Positions 8,277 to 18,026 of a DNA stretch of 64,000 nucleotides are shown one piece after another; position 1 is the first letter of the stretch, and each line of letters opens with the position of its first letter. The stretch is taken from NCBI GenBank assembly GCA_947626225.1, contig CANQRH010000006.1, positions 48,866 through 112,865 of the forward strand, in the 5' to 3' direction. Made by a program: the position numbers and the translations under genes. Below the pieces are notes generated by a model. That model was not told the origin of the DNA. It saw nothing but the letters and a program-made list of their open reading frames with translations, and made no database searches. The stretch is from Candidatus Gastranaerophilales bacterium (GTDB lineage Bacteria; Cyanobacteriota; Vampirovibrionia; Gastranaerophilales; Gastranaerophilaceae).

Positions 8277-9719
8277 TTATTTGCTAAGTGATGTATATAA
8301 ATCCAGGTAAACTTTTGAACTCTTTTCCCAAGAGAAATCAGCTTCCATTGCACTTTTTCTCATCGCATTGAATGTATATTTATCTTTGTACACGTCCGTT
8401 GAGCATTTTACAGCCTGCATCATGCTCCAAGAATCGTATCCCCAGAATTTAAATCCGGTTGAATCAGACAGAGGATAACCGACAACCGTATCTTCAAGTC
8501 CGCCGGTTGCTCTGACAACAGGCAGCGAACCGTATCTCATAGCAATTAACTGACTCAACCCGCAAGGCTCAAATGCAGAAGGCATCAGATAAAAATCGCT
8601 TCCCGCATAAATAAGATTTGCAAGTTTTGCATCATATCCCACAAAAGCTCGAATGTTTGACGAATTGTTGGAAAGCCATATCAGAAGATTTTCATAATCC
8701 TTGTCACCGCTTCCCAAAAATACAAAATCAGCATTTAATCCTTTGAGTTCGTTTTCCGCACCTCTTATCAAATCAATTCCCTTTTGTGGTACCAGTCGTG
8801 AAACCATTGCGTATAACGGCCTTTCGGGATTATATTCAAGCGAAAATTTTTCACACAGTTTTTTCTTATTTTCTTCTTTATTTTTCAAAGTTTTTATATC
8901 ATAGTTTTTTACTATATTTTTATCTGTTTTTGGATTAAACACATCGTAATCTATTCCGTTTAAAATTCCGATAACTTTGTGCTGATTCATTCTCAGTGTA
9001 TAATCCATTCCTTCACCGTATTCACCTGTTAAAATTTCTTGTGAGTATTTGGGAGATACGGCAATAACTTTGTCGGAATAATTTATGGCGCCTTTCATCC
9101 AGTTAACTTTTCCGTAATGTTCAACACCCCATTCGTTGTATACTATATCCTTGCGCATATTTGCAAAGTCAAGTACATCTTCAAACCAGACTCCCTGATA
9201 TGCAAGATTATGTATTTCAAAAACATTCTTGGTATTTTTCCAAAACTCATCATATCTGTAATTACTGTGAAGATATACCGGAATCATTGCCGTATGCCAA
9301 TCATTTGAATGAATTACATCCGCTCTGAAATTTAAAAGTTTTGCATACTCAAGTGTTGCAAGCGAAAATGCTATATATCTTTCATGTTCATATCTTGTAT
9401 CCAGCCATTTGGGATAAACTTCCTTAAAACAAGTGAAATACCAATCATTATGTACAAAAAATACGTTTATATTTGTATCGGGGAGTTTGCACATAAATAA
9501 TCTGAATTTGTGCCCCACACCTCCGAATGTAAGCCACATTTCAGAATTTTCAAGCTCTTTTATTCCGTATTTATTCGCATCAATCAAACCGTGAAACGGC
9601 GTAAAAATAGCAACTTCAGCATCTTTTTCAATATATTTGGGCAAGCTTCCCGCAACATCTGCAAGTCCTCCCGCTTTGGAAAAAGGTGCAACTTCGGCTG
9701 ATGCAAATAAAACTTTCAT
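8277..9719 (-). CDS. glgA: Glycogen/starch synthase GlgA
   Basis: GT5-family ADP-glucose:glycogen glucosyltransferase, cytoplasmic. The N-terminal signature KAGGLADV binds ADP-glucose (residues 16-23), and the C-terminal block SAFEPCGLSQLIAMRYG carries the catalytic Glu. Length 480 aa is standard for bacterial GlgA. It overlaps the stop of the 1174-aa protein by one base, so the two are translationally coupled and probably co-regulated. Other glg genes are not here. Confidence 0.95.
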   Translation of the reverse strand: MKVLFASAEVAPFSKAGGLADVAGSLPKYIEKDAEVAIFTPFHGLIDANKYGIKELENSEMWLTFGGVGHKFRLFMCKLPDTNINVFFVHNDWYFTCFKEVYPKWLDTRYEHERYIAFSLATLEYAKLLNFRADVIHSNDWHTAMIPVYLHSNYRYDEFWKNTKNVFEIHNLAYQGVWFEDVLDFANMRKDIVYNEWGVEHYGKVNWMKGAINYSDKVIAVSPKYSQEILTGEYGEGMDYTLRMNQHKVIGILNGIDYDVFNPKTDKNIVKNYDIKTLKNKEENKKKLCEKFSLEYNPERPLYAMVSRLVPQKGIDLIRGAENELKGLNADFVFLGSGDKDYENLLIWLSNNSSNIRAFVGYDAKLANLIYAGSDFYLMPSAFEPCGLSQLIAMRYGSLPVVRATGGLEDTVVGYPLSDSTGFKFWGYDSWSMMQAVKCSTDVYKDKYTFNAMRKSAMEADFSWEKSSKVYLDLYTSLSK

Positions 9720-12700
9720 TATTTATCCTCACTTTCTTGTAAATCTTCAGGTTGAGCTTCCTCACTGTCGGAAGTGTTTTCCGGCTGAGTTATTTCTTCT
9801 TCCGTTAAGGAATCTTCTTCAACGGGAATGTAGTGTGAAGGATCTTCATCAAAGTTGAAATTTACACCGTATTTTTGTGCAAGATATTTTGCCTGATTTA
9901 TGCATATCTGTGCACTTTCAAACTGCTGTTTAAACATCATTGCTTTGTACATGCTGTATTTAAATAACATTAAAAGATATTCGCTTGTTGTGTTATTTTT
10001 CTCAAGCTGAACAAGAGTATTGTTAAATATTCCGTATGCAACATCATATTTATCCAGCTTCAGATGAAGTTCTCCCATCAAAAGCCAAGTACAGTATAAT
10101 ACTGAAATCATTCCGTTTTGATTTGTTTCCTGAATTATGTTATAGAAAATGCTTTCCGCTTTCTTGTAGGATCCCGCCTTCATATATGCATATCCGATTA
10201 GCAAATCGGAGAATAATTCAAGTTGATGAATACCGGATTCTTTTGCGCATATTTTGGCTTTGTAAGCATATTCGGCAAAAGTGTTGCTGTCGCCGTTTGA
10301 AAGTGTAAATGCAGAAATGATATTGCAGATAATGGCGGCAAACCTGTCGTTCTGCTCAATTTCAATGCCTTCGAGAGATACGGGAATCCCCTTCATAAAG
10401 TCCTGTAAAAGCCCGAAAACAGCAAATGATTTAGGTATAAAACTTACAACACTGTTCAGTATATTCAAAAATTCTCTAATATCTCCGCTCAAAAGCATAA
10501 CACCGGACAGTGCAATATAACCCGCGGAATCAATAATGAGCTGTGCAAAACTTTCGTCGCTGTAATACTCAGGTTTTATTTTCGGTATTGTTTCGTTATT
10601 AATAACATTCAATACTTTGTAACCCACATCCACGCAGTCAACAAGCGTTCCGATATTGTATAAAATTTGAATATGCGCAACAGACATTAAGAAGAAATAA
10701 GTGTTAAAATTCGGACTGTCAGGATTTAATGATGACGGCGGAAGCAAAGCAAGCACTTTATGTGTAAGTTCTAATGCATGGTTGTATTCTCCTGCCAATA
10801 AAGCTCCGTTAATCATCTTGTTGCATAATTCAATAATTTTATCCGCATCACCGGTTTTTTCAATATTTTTAAGAGTTGTTTCGGCAACCTTGATTGATTT
10901 TTCTGGAATGTAATCATAGAGGTTATTTGCAATGTTATCATAAATTTCCGCTTTGTATGCCTTGTATGTTTCTTCGGTTTCTTCGGTTACCGTGCGGTCT
11001 AAAATTTCAATTATCTTATCACAGCAGTTTACAAAAGCCCGGAAATCTCCGAGAGATTGGTTGATTTGTGCCAGCTGTTCCCACTGGATACGTTCATTTT
11101 CACTGTCATTAAGAAGCCCGTATAAATAAGCTTTCAGAGGGCTTGGCATTGTTTCATCAAATACTTTGTCGAAAAGATTTTTTGCCGTATCTTCAAGTGA
11201 AATTTTACTTACGGTAGTTAAAAGATTTCTTCTTAAAAGGTTGTAATTCGGGAAATAGATGCAATTGTTGTACTCATACAAATATCCCATTTCCGCAAGT
11301 TTATCAAGATTTTCTTTAGTATTTTCAAATCCCAGACTGTCTATAGTGCCTTTATCAATTCTGGTTCCGAGAAGAACGATAGATGTCAAGAGTTTCATTA
11401 CTTCGACATCGTCCTGCAGCAGATTAAGTCTTCTTGCAATGAGCTTGTCAAGGCTTGATGGAATTATAATAGTTTTAGGATTAACCATTTCCACACTGTC
11501 ATCGTCAGCTGAATATACACCGGATTCTATAAGATATTGAAGCGCAAAGTCTATAAACAAACTGCTTCCGCAGGCATATTTTGCAACTCTGTGGAAATAG
11601 AAATCATTAAGTACATTTCGATAATAAACTTTATTTTCTTCAATAATTTTCTCAAATGAAGCCGGTTTAAGCGTTATTTCAGTGTAATTGTCATACAGCA
11701 TTAAGAAGTGGCAGTCTTTATGCAGTGAAAAATCTTTACTGTAATTCATCAAAATGCTGATATCAAGCTGTTCAAATTCTTGGAACAAGAATTTCATTAC
11801 ATCGTAAGAACTTTCATCAATCTTATCAAAGTCCTCAATAAAAATAAGTGTTTTGGGGATAACCTGAAGCAATGTAAGAAATATGTCAAAGTAAACCGAT
11901 CTCTTATCCGCAATATCATCCGCCGGCCGTTTGTTCAAGGTAATCAAATCTTTAATCAATCCGTCGGGATCAACTGATTTGAACATTGTAAAATCATTCT
12001 GAGAAAACAGTTTCTGAGAAACCGTGTATTCAAATATTGCCGATACCAAATCTCTGAAGAAAGAATACGGGGTATATTTCATTTCATCATAGCAGGTAAT
12101 CGTAATAATGTTGTTAAACTTTCCTGTTTCGGCAGCGGTGTTTAAAACTTTGATTGAATAAGGTTTATACATTTCGGGTGTTTTCAATGCAATAATGCCT
12201 TTCGGACAGGATTGAAGTTTATTCATTATATGGTAAAGGCAATCTATATTTTCCGTTCTGATAAAGTCGCATTTTATTTCTTCAAAGTTTATGGATTCAA
12301 TATCGTAAATAGCATCTTTATCTTTTTTATTGGAGTTCAATCTGTTTAAAGCTTCACCGTCAAGCTTGTCCTGTTCAATAAGCATATTTTGAACAAAATT
12401 CGGAACTTCTATTTCGTCGGTTTCTTCCTGCGGATATTCTACGGTTACATATTCTCTCAAATCGACTTCATAGAACATCAGCATTTCATCATTTACCATA
12501 ACAGAGTTTAACGGTGAAATCTTGTAATCACCGTCAATGGCATCAGACACATTGTCATCCGTCAAAACCTGGAAAGTATTCAGTATTTTATCTTCTTTCT
12601 TTTTGGTGCTTTGTGCTAAAAGGCTGATATTATAACCTGATTCTACGTTATTGGGATCATCATCAATACTTCTTTTCAGAAGAAACATATTACATCTTAT

Positions 12701-13243
12701 TGTCGCATTTTTCTTACCGGAAAGTTTGCAGTTCATGGCGGTTATAAGATTTAAAAGTTCAATTGCGGCTTTCACGGCGGTTTGTGCCGAACTGTTGAAG
12801 GTATAATCTTTATTGCATCTTATAACATAAGTTTTACCGATAATCTGACGTCTCAGCCCTATGGATTTTGTATAATCACGTATAATTTTATCAAGATTGA
12901 TTTTAAACTTATTGTATAGCTTTGCCGAATCCAAAAGGTTTTTCATATCTTCCATGTTAGGAAAATCAATTGTAATTATTACAAATTCATCGGCATTGGA
13001 TTCATTCATAATAATACTTTTTTCGGTATCAAAACCGCATTTTTTACATTTCTTGGCGGCGGTCTGATTGATTTTCCCGCATTCGTGGCATTTTGAGATA
13101 ATGGCATATCCGCATTTTTTACAATAATTGCTGTCGTTAATCGTCTTACAAATCGGGCATACCAATTTAAGCACCTTTTTGCAGTTAGGGCAAACCATTG
13201 CATTATCATCAATTTGTAATCCGCATTTAGGACATTCCATCAC
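9719..13243 (-). CDS. Giant zinc-ribbon protein with degenerate cyclase-like and STAND-ATPase-like regions and TPRs
   Basis: An 1174-aa protein with no signal peptide. Residues 1-75 contain four successive CxxC zinc-ribbon units. Residues about 88-265 resemble the fold pattern of a class III nucleotide cyclase region but without recognisable catalytic residues (weak inference). Residues about 325-600 look like an AAA/STAND module. A Walker-B-like TLIFIEDFD lies near 470, but where a P-loop should be there is no GxxxxGK[ST]. From about 690 to 1130 helical TPR-like repeats follow, then an acidic tail rich in E, D and Q. The plan matches zinc-ribbon/cyclase/ATPase/TPR signalling proteins with eroded active sites. 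It is co-translated with glgA and follows dapL by 24 nt. Function unknown; a scaffold or regulator is likely. Confidence 0.7.
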   Translation of the reverse strand: MMECPKCGLQIDDNAMVCPNCKKVLKLVCPICKTINDSNYCKKCGYAIISKCHECGKINQTAAKKCKKCGFDTEKSIIMNESNADEFVIITIDFPNMEDMKNLLDSAKLYNKFKINLDKIIRDYTKSIGLRRQIIGKTYVIRCNKDYTFNSSAQTAVKAAIELLNLITAMNCKLSGKKNATIRCNMFLLKRSIDDDPNNVESGYNISLLAQSTKKKEDKILNTFQVLTDDNVSDAIDGDYKISPLNSVMVNDEMLMFYEVDLREYVTVEYPQEETDEIEVPNFVQNMLIEQDKLDGEALNRLNSNKKDKDAIYDIESINFEEIKCDFIRTENIDCLYHIMNKLQSCPKGIIALKTPEMYKPYSIKVLNTAAETGKFNNIITITCYDEMKYTPYSFFRDLVSAIFEYTVSQKLFSQNDFTMFKSVDPDGLIKDLITLNKRPADDIADKRSVYFDIFLTLLQVIPKTLIFIEDFDKIDESSYDVMKFLFQEFEQLDISILMNYSKDFSLHKDCHFLMLYDNYTEITLKPASFEKIIEENKVYYRNVLNDFYFHRVAKYACGSSLFIDFALQYLIESGVYSADDDSVEMVNPKTIIIPSSLDKLIARRLNLLQDDVEVMKLLTSIVLLGTRIDKGTIDSLGFENTKENLDKLAEMGYLYEYNNCIYFPNYNLLRRNLLTTVSKISLEDTAKNLFDKVFDETMPSPLKAYLYGLLNDSENERIQWEQLAQINQSLGDFRAFVNCCDKIIEILDRTVTEETEETYKAYKAEIYDNIANNLYDYIPEKSIKVAETTLKNIEKTGDADKIIELCNKMINGALLAGEYNHALELTHKVLALLPPSSLNPDSPNFNTYFFLMSVAHIQILYNIGTLVDCVDVGYKVLNVINNETIPKIKPEYYSDESFAQLIIDSAGYIALSGVMLLSGDIREFLNILNSVVSFIPKSFAVFGLLQDFMKGIPVSLEGIEIEQNDRFAAIICNIISAFTLSNGDSNTFAEYAYKAKICAKESGIHQLELFSDLLIGYAYMKAGSYKKAESIFYNIIQETNQNGMISVLYCTWLLMGELHLKLDKYDVAYGIFNNTLVQLEKNNTTSEYLLMLFKYSMYKAMMFKQQFESAQICINQAKYLAQKYGVNFNFDEDPSHYIPVEEDSLTEEEITQPENTSDSEEAQPEDLQESEDK

Positions 13244-13267
13244 ATTACCTCAGTTTAAAGTATATGC

Positions 13268-14434
13268 TTAATACCGAATTCCCGCATCATTCATTCTGCG
13301 TATACATTCTTTAATTGTATCAACATCTTTCGTAAGAGCCACACGGAAATAGCCTTCCCCGTATTCTCCGTAACCTCTGCCCGAAGGTACTACAACATGT
13401 GCTTCTTCAAGCATTTTTGTTACAAATTCTTCTGATGTCATTCCGCGTGTAACGGGAAGCCAGAGATAAAAAGTAGCTTTAGACGGTTTAACATCCCAGC
13501 CGAGTTTTCTAAACCCTTCTTCTGCAATGTCACGGCGTTTCTCATACATTTTATTCAAATCATCAATGTATTTTGAATCTATTGTAAATGCCGCAGATGC
13601 AGCGTCTTGTATCGCTTTGAAGGTTCCGGAATCAATATTGTTTTTAATAGTTCCGAGAGCCTTAACCGCATCGGCATTTCCGCAGACAAAACCGACTCTC
13701 CAGCCTGTCATATTGTATGATTTTGAATGAGAATAAAATTCCAGAGCTACATCTTTTGCACCTTCAACCTGCAGAACGGACGGAGCTTTATATCCGTCAA
13801 ATGTCATTTCCGAATATGCCATATCTGAACATAAAAGAATATCATATTTTTTGCAGAAGGCAACGGCTTTTTTATAAAATTCCAAATCAGCAACAGCACC
13901 TGTGGGGTTGTTCGGATAGTTTAAAAACATAAGTTTGGATTTTTTGGCAATATCTTCCGGAATTTTGTCAAAATCGGGAAGATATCCGTTTTCTTCCAAA
14001 AGCGGCATATGATAAGGAGTTCCGCCTGCAAATATTGTAGCATTATGATAAACCGGATATCCCGGATCGGGTACTAACGTATAATCCCCCTTATCCGCGA
14101 AGGCAAAAAACACATGCGCAATCGCCTCTTTAGAACCGATATTTGCAAGCATTTCTTTATCCGCATCAAGTTCAACACCAAAGCGTTTTTTCATCCATTC
14201 ACAAGCGCCTTTTCTGAATTTTTCCGTCCCGTTGTAAGGCGGGTAATCATGATTTTTAGGGTTATCAATAGCTCTGTGCATTTCTTCAACAATCGGAGCC
14301 AAAGTGGGTGTATCGGGATCTCCTATACCAAGACTTATTATATCAATACCTTTAGCGCGTGCTTCCGCAATTTTTCTGTCTATTTCCGCAAACAAATACG
14401 GGGGGATTTTTTCCAAACGCTCTGATACTTTCAT
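13268..14434 (-). CDS. dapL: LL-diaminopimelate aminotransferase
   Basis: PLP-dependent class I aminotransferase (388 aa). It converts tetrahydrodipicolinate directly to LL-diaminopimelate for lysine and peptidoglycan, the short route also found in cyanobacteria. Visible motifs are SLGIGDPDTPT near residue 36, NYPNNPTG near 175, and the PLP lysine in SHSKSYNMTGWR near 235. SD AAGGAGAAG precedes the ATG. A general aspartate or alanine aminotransferase is the alternative. It heads a minus-strand run with the 1174-aa protein and glgA, and is divergent from ruvB. Confidence 0.82.
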   Translation of the reverse strand: MKVSERLEKIPPYLFAEIDRKIAEARAKGIDIISLGIGDPDTPTLAPIVEEMHRAIDNPKNHDYPPYNGTEKFRKGACEWMKKRFGVELDADKEMLANIGSKEAIAHVFFAFADKGDYTLVPDPGYPVYHNATIFAGGTPYHMPLLEENGYLPDFDKIPEDIAKKSKLMFLNYPNNPTGAVADLEFYKKAVAFCKKYDILLCSDMAYSEMTFDGYKAPSVLQVEGAKDVALEFYSHSKSYNMTGWRVGFVCGNADAVKALGTIKNNIDSGTFKAIQDAASAAFTIDSKYIDDLNKMYEKRRDIAEEGFRKLGWDVKPSKATFYLWLPVTRGMTSEEFVTKMLEEAHVVVPSGRGYGEYGEGYFRVALTKDVDTIKECIRRMNDAGIRY

Positions 14435-14503
14435 TACTTCTCCTTCTTAAATTACTTGTCTTAAACCTTAAATTCATGATAACATAAATATAGAGGAAAG
14501 ACA

Positions 14504-15568
14504 ATGAGCATAATCGCTGACGATAACGATTTCAAGGCTGAAAAAAATATAAAATCCGATATGGTAAAACCTGAAAGTATTGAATTTGACCGAAACTTTG
14601 AAAATACTATCAGACCAAAGTCTTTTGAAAGCTATATCGGACAAACCGCTTTAAAAGAAACATTAAAAATATCAGTTGAAGCGGCAAAAAAACGTTCCCA
14701 ACCGCTTGACCATCTTTTGTTCTACGGTCCTCCGGGGCTGGGCAAAACAACGCTGGCAGGGGTTATAGCCGAGCAAATGGGAGTTGATATAAAAATAACT
14801 TCCGCACCGGCTCTTGAACGTCCGCGTGATATTATCGGGATTTTAATGTCGCTGAAGGGCGGAGAAATTTTGTTTATTGACGAAATTCACAGACTGAACA
14901 AAATTGCCGAAGAAATTTTATACCCTGCAATGGAAGATTTTTACCTTGATATGACAACGGGTAAAAGCCAAACCGTCAAAACGCTCAGAATACCGCTTCC
15001 AAAATTTACCTTGATAGGCGCAACTACAAAAGCCGGAGCATTATCAGGTCCTTTGCGCGACAGATTCGGCATAATTCACAGATTGGAATTTTACGGTGCG
15101 GATGAGCTGGCTCAAGTTGTAAAACGTACCGCAGGAATTTTGAATATAGAGATAACCGATGAAGCTGCGAACAGAATTGCAAAACGTTCAAGAGGAACAC
15201 CGCGTATAGCAAACCGGCTTGTGAAAAGAGTTTCCGATTATGCTCTCGTAAAGTATGACGGCAAAATTACTAAAGATATTGCGGATGAAGCTTTGGATAT
15301 CTTAAAAATTGATAATTGGGGGCTTGATAACACTGACAGAAGTCTTTTAAAGCTTATAATAGAAAAATATGACGGAGGTCCCGTAGGGATTGAAACAATT
15401 GCCGCCGCTTTAGGTGAAGATGCCAGAACCATTGAAGATGTATGCGAGCCGTATCTCTTGCAGGCAGGACTTCTTCAAAGAACTCCGAGAGGCAGAAAAG
15501 TTTCTCCCGCAGGTTATAAACATCTCGGATTTAAAGTCCAAAACTTGCAGCAGAGTTTATTTGAATAA
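14504..15568 (+). CDS. ruvB: Holliday junction branch-migration helicase RuvB
   Basis: AAA+ motor that drives branch migration with RuvA in recombination repair. Walker A GPPGLGKT lies at residues 75-82, Walker B LFIDEIHR near 125, sensor 1 GATTKAG near 178, and a C-terminal winged helix with PRGRKVSP near 335. Length 354 aa is typical. SD GAGGAAAG precedes the ATG. It stands alone between divergent dapL and a strong terminator; ruvA and ruvC are not adjacent. Confidence 0.97.
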   Translation: MSIIADDNDFKAEKNIKSDMVKPESIEFDRNFENTIRPKSFESYIGQTALKETLKISVEAAKKRSQPLDHLLFYGPPGLGKTTLAGVIAEQMGVDIKITSAPALERPRDIIGILMSLKGGEILFIDEIHRLNKIAEEILYPAMEDFYLDMTTGKSQTVKTLRIPLPKFTLIGATTKAGALSGPLRDRFGIIHRLEFYGADELAQVVKRTAGILNIEITDEAANRIAKRSRGTPRIANRLVKRVSDYALVKYDGKITKDIADEALDILKIDNWGLDNTDRSLLKLIIEKYDGGPVGIETIAAALGEDARTIEDVCEPYLLQAGLLQRTPRGRKVSPAGYKHLGFKVQNLQQSLFE

Positions 15569-15572
15569 AAAA

Positions 15573-15602
15573 AATCCCCGTTCGGGGATAAATCTTTTTT
15601 TT
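15573..15602. terminator. Bidirectional terminator after ruvB
   Basis: The stem ATCCCC/GGGGAT (15574-15589) is followed by T8-T9 on the plus strand. On the minus strand it is also followed by eight T, so it can end transcripts from both sides. On the minus side it could close a small RNA started at the element at 15650-15670. Confidence 0.85.
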
Positions 15603-15649
15603 GAAATAGGAATACTCTCTCTTAATATCTCTCGTCTTATTTAATGTCT

Positions 15650-15670
15650 GTATATATATAAAGTATATAC
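15650..15670 (-). promoter_or_regulatory. 21-nt AT element identical to one at 43128-43148
   Basis: Read on the minus strand, this sequence is identical over 21 nt to 43128-43148 and shares its last 17 nt with 58762-58778. Its core is TATACTTTATATATATAC. At the two other places it lies just upstream of a gene. Here it points towards the ruvB terminator 60-75 nt away, with no ORF between, so it might start a short RNA of about 85 nt. It contains TATACT, a plausible -10. Confidence 0.4.
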
Positions 15671-15718
15671 TCAAAACGAAATTTCAAAATCATATCAGTT
15701 TGTTACAAAAGTTAATAC

Positions 15719-15747
15719 TTGATTTCCCGTACGGGTTGTAATAGAAT
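15719..15747 (+). promoter_or_regulatory. Promoter with internal palindrome, upstream of the 55-aa gene
   Basis: TTGATT (15719-15724), 17-nt spacer, TAGAAT (15742-15747). The spacer contains the perfect 10-bp palindrome CCCGTACGGG (15726-15735), well placed for an operator. Confidence 0.6.
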
Positions 15748-15767
15748 AAATGTATTGGGAGTTAAGA

Positions 15768-15935
15768 ATGTTAGTTTCATCCGTTATAAATTATCGTGTA
15801 AAAAGTGCCGTTCGTACTTTCAGCGGTGATGATGTTCAAAAGGAAAGTAATAATTGTGTAAAAAAGCCTGCATGTTCGGGAATTGTTTTTAAAAATATTT
15901 TTAAAGAGAGTAAATTTTTTGATTTCCTTGCTTAA
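15768..15935 (+). CDS. 55-aa protein with the N-terminal FSG-type motif
   Basis: A small protein without recognisable domain. The start is ATG 15768, because GGGAG lies 5 nt upstream and the promoter at 15719-15747 fits. The alternative ATG at 15750 has no SD. It begins MLVSSVINYRVKSAVRTFSG. This tail resembles the N-termini of several cell-wall enzymes in this window (59161-60078, 61576-62226), so it may be a truncated or stand-alone form of that tail. It overlaps the convergent MFS gene by 4 bp. Confidence 0.5.
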   Translation: MLVSSVINYRVKSAVRTFSGDDVQKESNNCVKKPACSGIVFKNIFKESKFFDFLA

Positions 15936-17077
15936 TCTTTAAACAACTCTTTTATCAGTACGGAGCAAATCGCGGGAATTACCGCAACAAAAATTAAGAC
16001 ATTTGGTATACCGAAATTTTCGGCTGCAAACCCCAGCAAAGACATAACAATAGCAATAATTCCCCACGAAAATCCGTTTATAAAGCCTGAAATTATGCTT
16101 TTGTATTCCGGCAGAACATTTTGTGCCATGACCATAACTATCGGTGTTGCAAGCATTGTGAAATATCCGGTTATTATAAATATTACAAGCGATAACAGGG
16201 GAAGCGTTTTGTAAGTCATTACAAAAAGAATTATTAAAGGCAGTGTTGATATCATGGAAATATATAAAACATTTGCCGAACCTATATACTTTTCCGCATA
16301 AGCACTTGAAAGCGATGCCAGTCCTCCGGCAAAAATAAACAAAAATAAGGCTTTACCGATATAAAAAGGCGGATATCCCATATCTTTCCATAAAAAAGGC
16401 AGAAGTATAAATCCCGATGAAAGCACCATGGTTTTAAGCATTGCAACCAAATTTAAAATAATAAGTTTTTTATTTGTAAGTATTCTTGCAAATGCCGTTT
16501 TAAATTCCTCAAATGATAACGGTGTCTGTGAACTTGCGATTTTAGGCACGAATTTGAACATTATGACAGCCCAGATTATTCCTAACACACTCATAAACGG
16601 CATCATTTTCATTCCCAGAACCTGAGTAATGGCAGATGAAATGACGGGGCCTAATGAATATCCCAGTGTACCCATGGCAAGAAATACAGCCATAACTTTA
16701 GCTGAACCTTGTGCAAATTTTGAAGTAAATCCGAGAGCCTGCGGGTGAAACAGACTCGAGCCGATACTGCCCAGTGCTATGAATAAAATAAGAATATATA
16801 TTTTATTTGTTGTTGCCGAAAGCGGAATAAATATTGACGAAAGAATTAACCCCCAAAATATAAATCCTCTTTTTGTAATGCTGTCGGCAAAGAATCCGAA
16901 TACCGGTTGTAACAGAGATGAGAATATATGTGAAATTGTTAAAATAATCGTTGCGGCAGCCATTGTGATACCGATTTTTGCCGCAATAAACGGCATAATA
17001 GGGTTTAAAACTCCGGTGTAAATATCGTTTACCAAATGTCCGCCTGACAACCAAAATAGGGGCTTACTGTTCTTCAT
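15932..17077 (-). CDS. MFS exporter, fosmidomycin-resistance (Fsr) type
   Basis: A 381-aa inner-membrane protein with about 12 hydrophobic segments. The opening SGGHLVNDIYTGVLNPIMPF and the GSIGSSLFHPQALGF block near residue 105 are typical of the Fsr branch of the major facilitator superfamily. The physiological substrate is unknown. The ATG is preceded by TTGATT-17-TAAATT and a 6-nt gap with no SD. Confidence 0.85.
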   Translation of the reverse strand: MKNSKPLFWLSGGHLVNDIYTGVLNPIMPFIAAKIGITMAAATIILTISHIFSSLLQPVFGFFADSITKRGFIFWGLILSSIFIPLSATTNKIYILILFIALGSIGSSLFHPQALGFTSKFAQGSAKVMAVFLAMGTLGYSLGPVISSAITQVLGMKMMPFMSVLGIIWAVIMFKFVPKIASSQTPLSFEEFKTAFARILTNKKLIILNLVAMLKTMVLSSGFILLPFLWKDMGYPPFYIGKALFLFIFAGGLASLSSAYAEKYIGSANVLYISMISTLPLIILFVMTYKTLPLLSLVIFIITGYFTMLATPIVMVMAQNVLPEYKSIISGFINGFSWGIIAIVMSLLGFAAENFGIPNVLIFVAVIPAICSVLIKELFKD

Positions 17078-17112
17078 AGGTTCAATTTATGGCAAATTGC
17101 AATAAAAATCAA
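17078..17112 (-). promoter_or_regulatory. Promoter of the MFS gene, leaderless type
   Basis: Minus strand: TTGATT (17107-17112), 17-nt spacer, TAAATT (17084-17089), then 6 nt to the ATG at 17077. Confidence 0.65.
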
Positions 17113-17190
17113 GCCGAATAATTAATTTTATATTAAATAAATATTGAGCCGGTTATTTTTGAGTTACAATGATTAAAAAAGGAAAAAACA

Positions 17191-18024
17191 ATGTGGGATT
17201 ATTCGGAAAAAGTTATAGATCATTACAGAAACCCGAGAAATGTAGGGAAATTGGATAATGCGGATGCAGTCGGCGAAGCCGGCTCTTTAGCTTGCGGCGA
17301 TTCGCTGAAAATATATTTAAAAATAGATAACGGAATTGTAACCGATGCAAAATTTCAAACATTCGGATGCGGTTCTGCCGTGGCCAGTTCAAGTATTTTG
17401 ACCGAAATGATTATCGGCAAATCAATAGAAAAAGTCAAAAAAATTACCAATAAAGATATTGCCGATGAGCTAGGAGGACTTCCGCAGGAGAAAATGCACT
17501 GTTCGGTTATGGGTTATGAAGCACTTGAAGATGCATTAAAAAACTATGATAACTATACCGATTTGGATGATTTAAGAAATGATGAGAATAAAGTTAAAAG
17601 CGGCGAACAGGTTATTTGTACTTGTTTTAATGTAACTGAAAATCAAATTTGGGATGCAATAAAAATGAACGGGTTGAAAACCGTTGAAGAAGTTACCGAT
17701 TATACAAAAGCCGGCGGAGCTTGCGGAAAATGTAAGAATACAATTCAGGATATGATAAATACTTACTATAAGTCCGATGAGACCGCGCTTACTCCGGCAC
17801 AAAAGGTTATCAAAATTAATAATATAATCGAAAAACAAATTTCGCCCGAACTTGTGAAAGACGGCGGAGACATTACACTGATTGATATTGACGGTAATAA
17901 GGTTATGGTAAAACTCAGAGGAAAATGCTCCGGATGTAAAAATTCCCATTTAACCTTAAAAGCTTTTGTGGAAGCTACTTTAAAAGAAACCGTTGATAAA
18001 AATATTGAAGTTATAGAGGTATAA
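17191..18024 (+). CDS. nifU: Iron-sulfur cluster scaffold NifU (three-domain)
   Basis: A scaffold on which 2Fe-2S and 4Fe-4S clusters are built. Three domains are visible. The IscU-like N-terminus has ligands C35, C60 and C104. A BFD-type 2Fe-2S domain has C143, C145, C178 and C181. A C-terminal NifU/Nfu domain has CxxC at C246 and C249. All ligands are present and length (277 aa) is typical. SD AAAGGAAAA precedes the ATG and nifS follows after 2 nt. No nitrogenase genes are visible, so the pair likely serves general Fe-S assembly, for example for the hydrogenase. Confidence 0.95.
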   Translation: MWDYSEKVIDHYRNPRNVGKLDNADAVGEAGSLACGDSLKIYLKIDNGIVTDAKFQTFGCGSAVASSSILTEMIIGKSIEKVKKITNKDIADELGGLPQEKMHCSVMGYEALEDALKNYDNYTDLDDLRNDENKVKSGEQVICTCFNVTENQIWDAIKMNGLKTVEEVTDYTKAGGACGKCKNTIQDMINTYYKSDETALTPAQKVIKINNIIEKQISPELVKDGGDITLIDIDGNKVMVKLRGKCSGCKNSHLTLKAFVEATLKETVDKNIEVIEV

Positions 18025-18026
18025 GA

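Noticed and set aside
10281..10520. Plus-strand ORFs within the 1174-aa gene
   Set aside because: Shadows of a conserved long minus-strand frame; the same holds for other opposite-strand ORFs.
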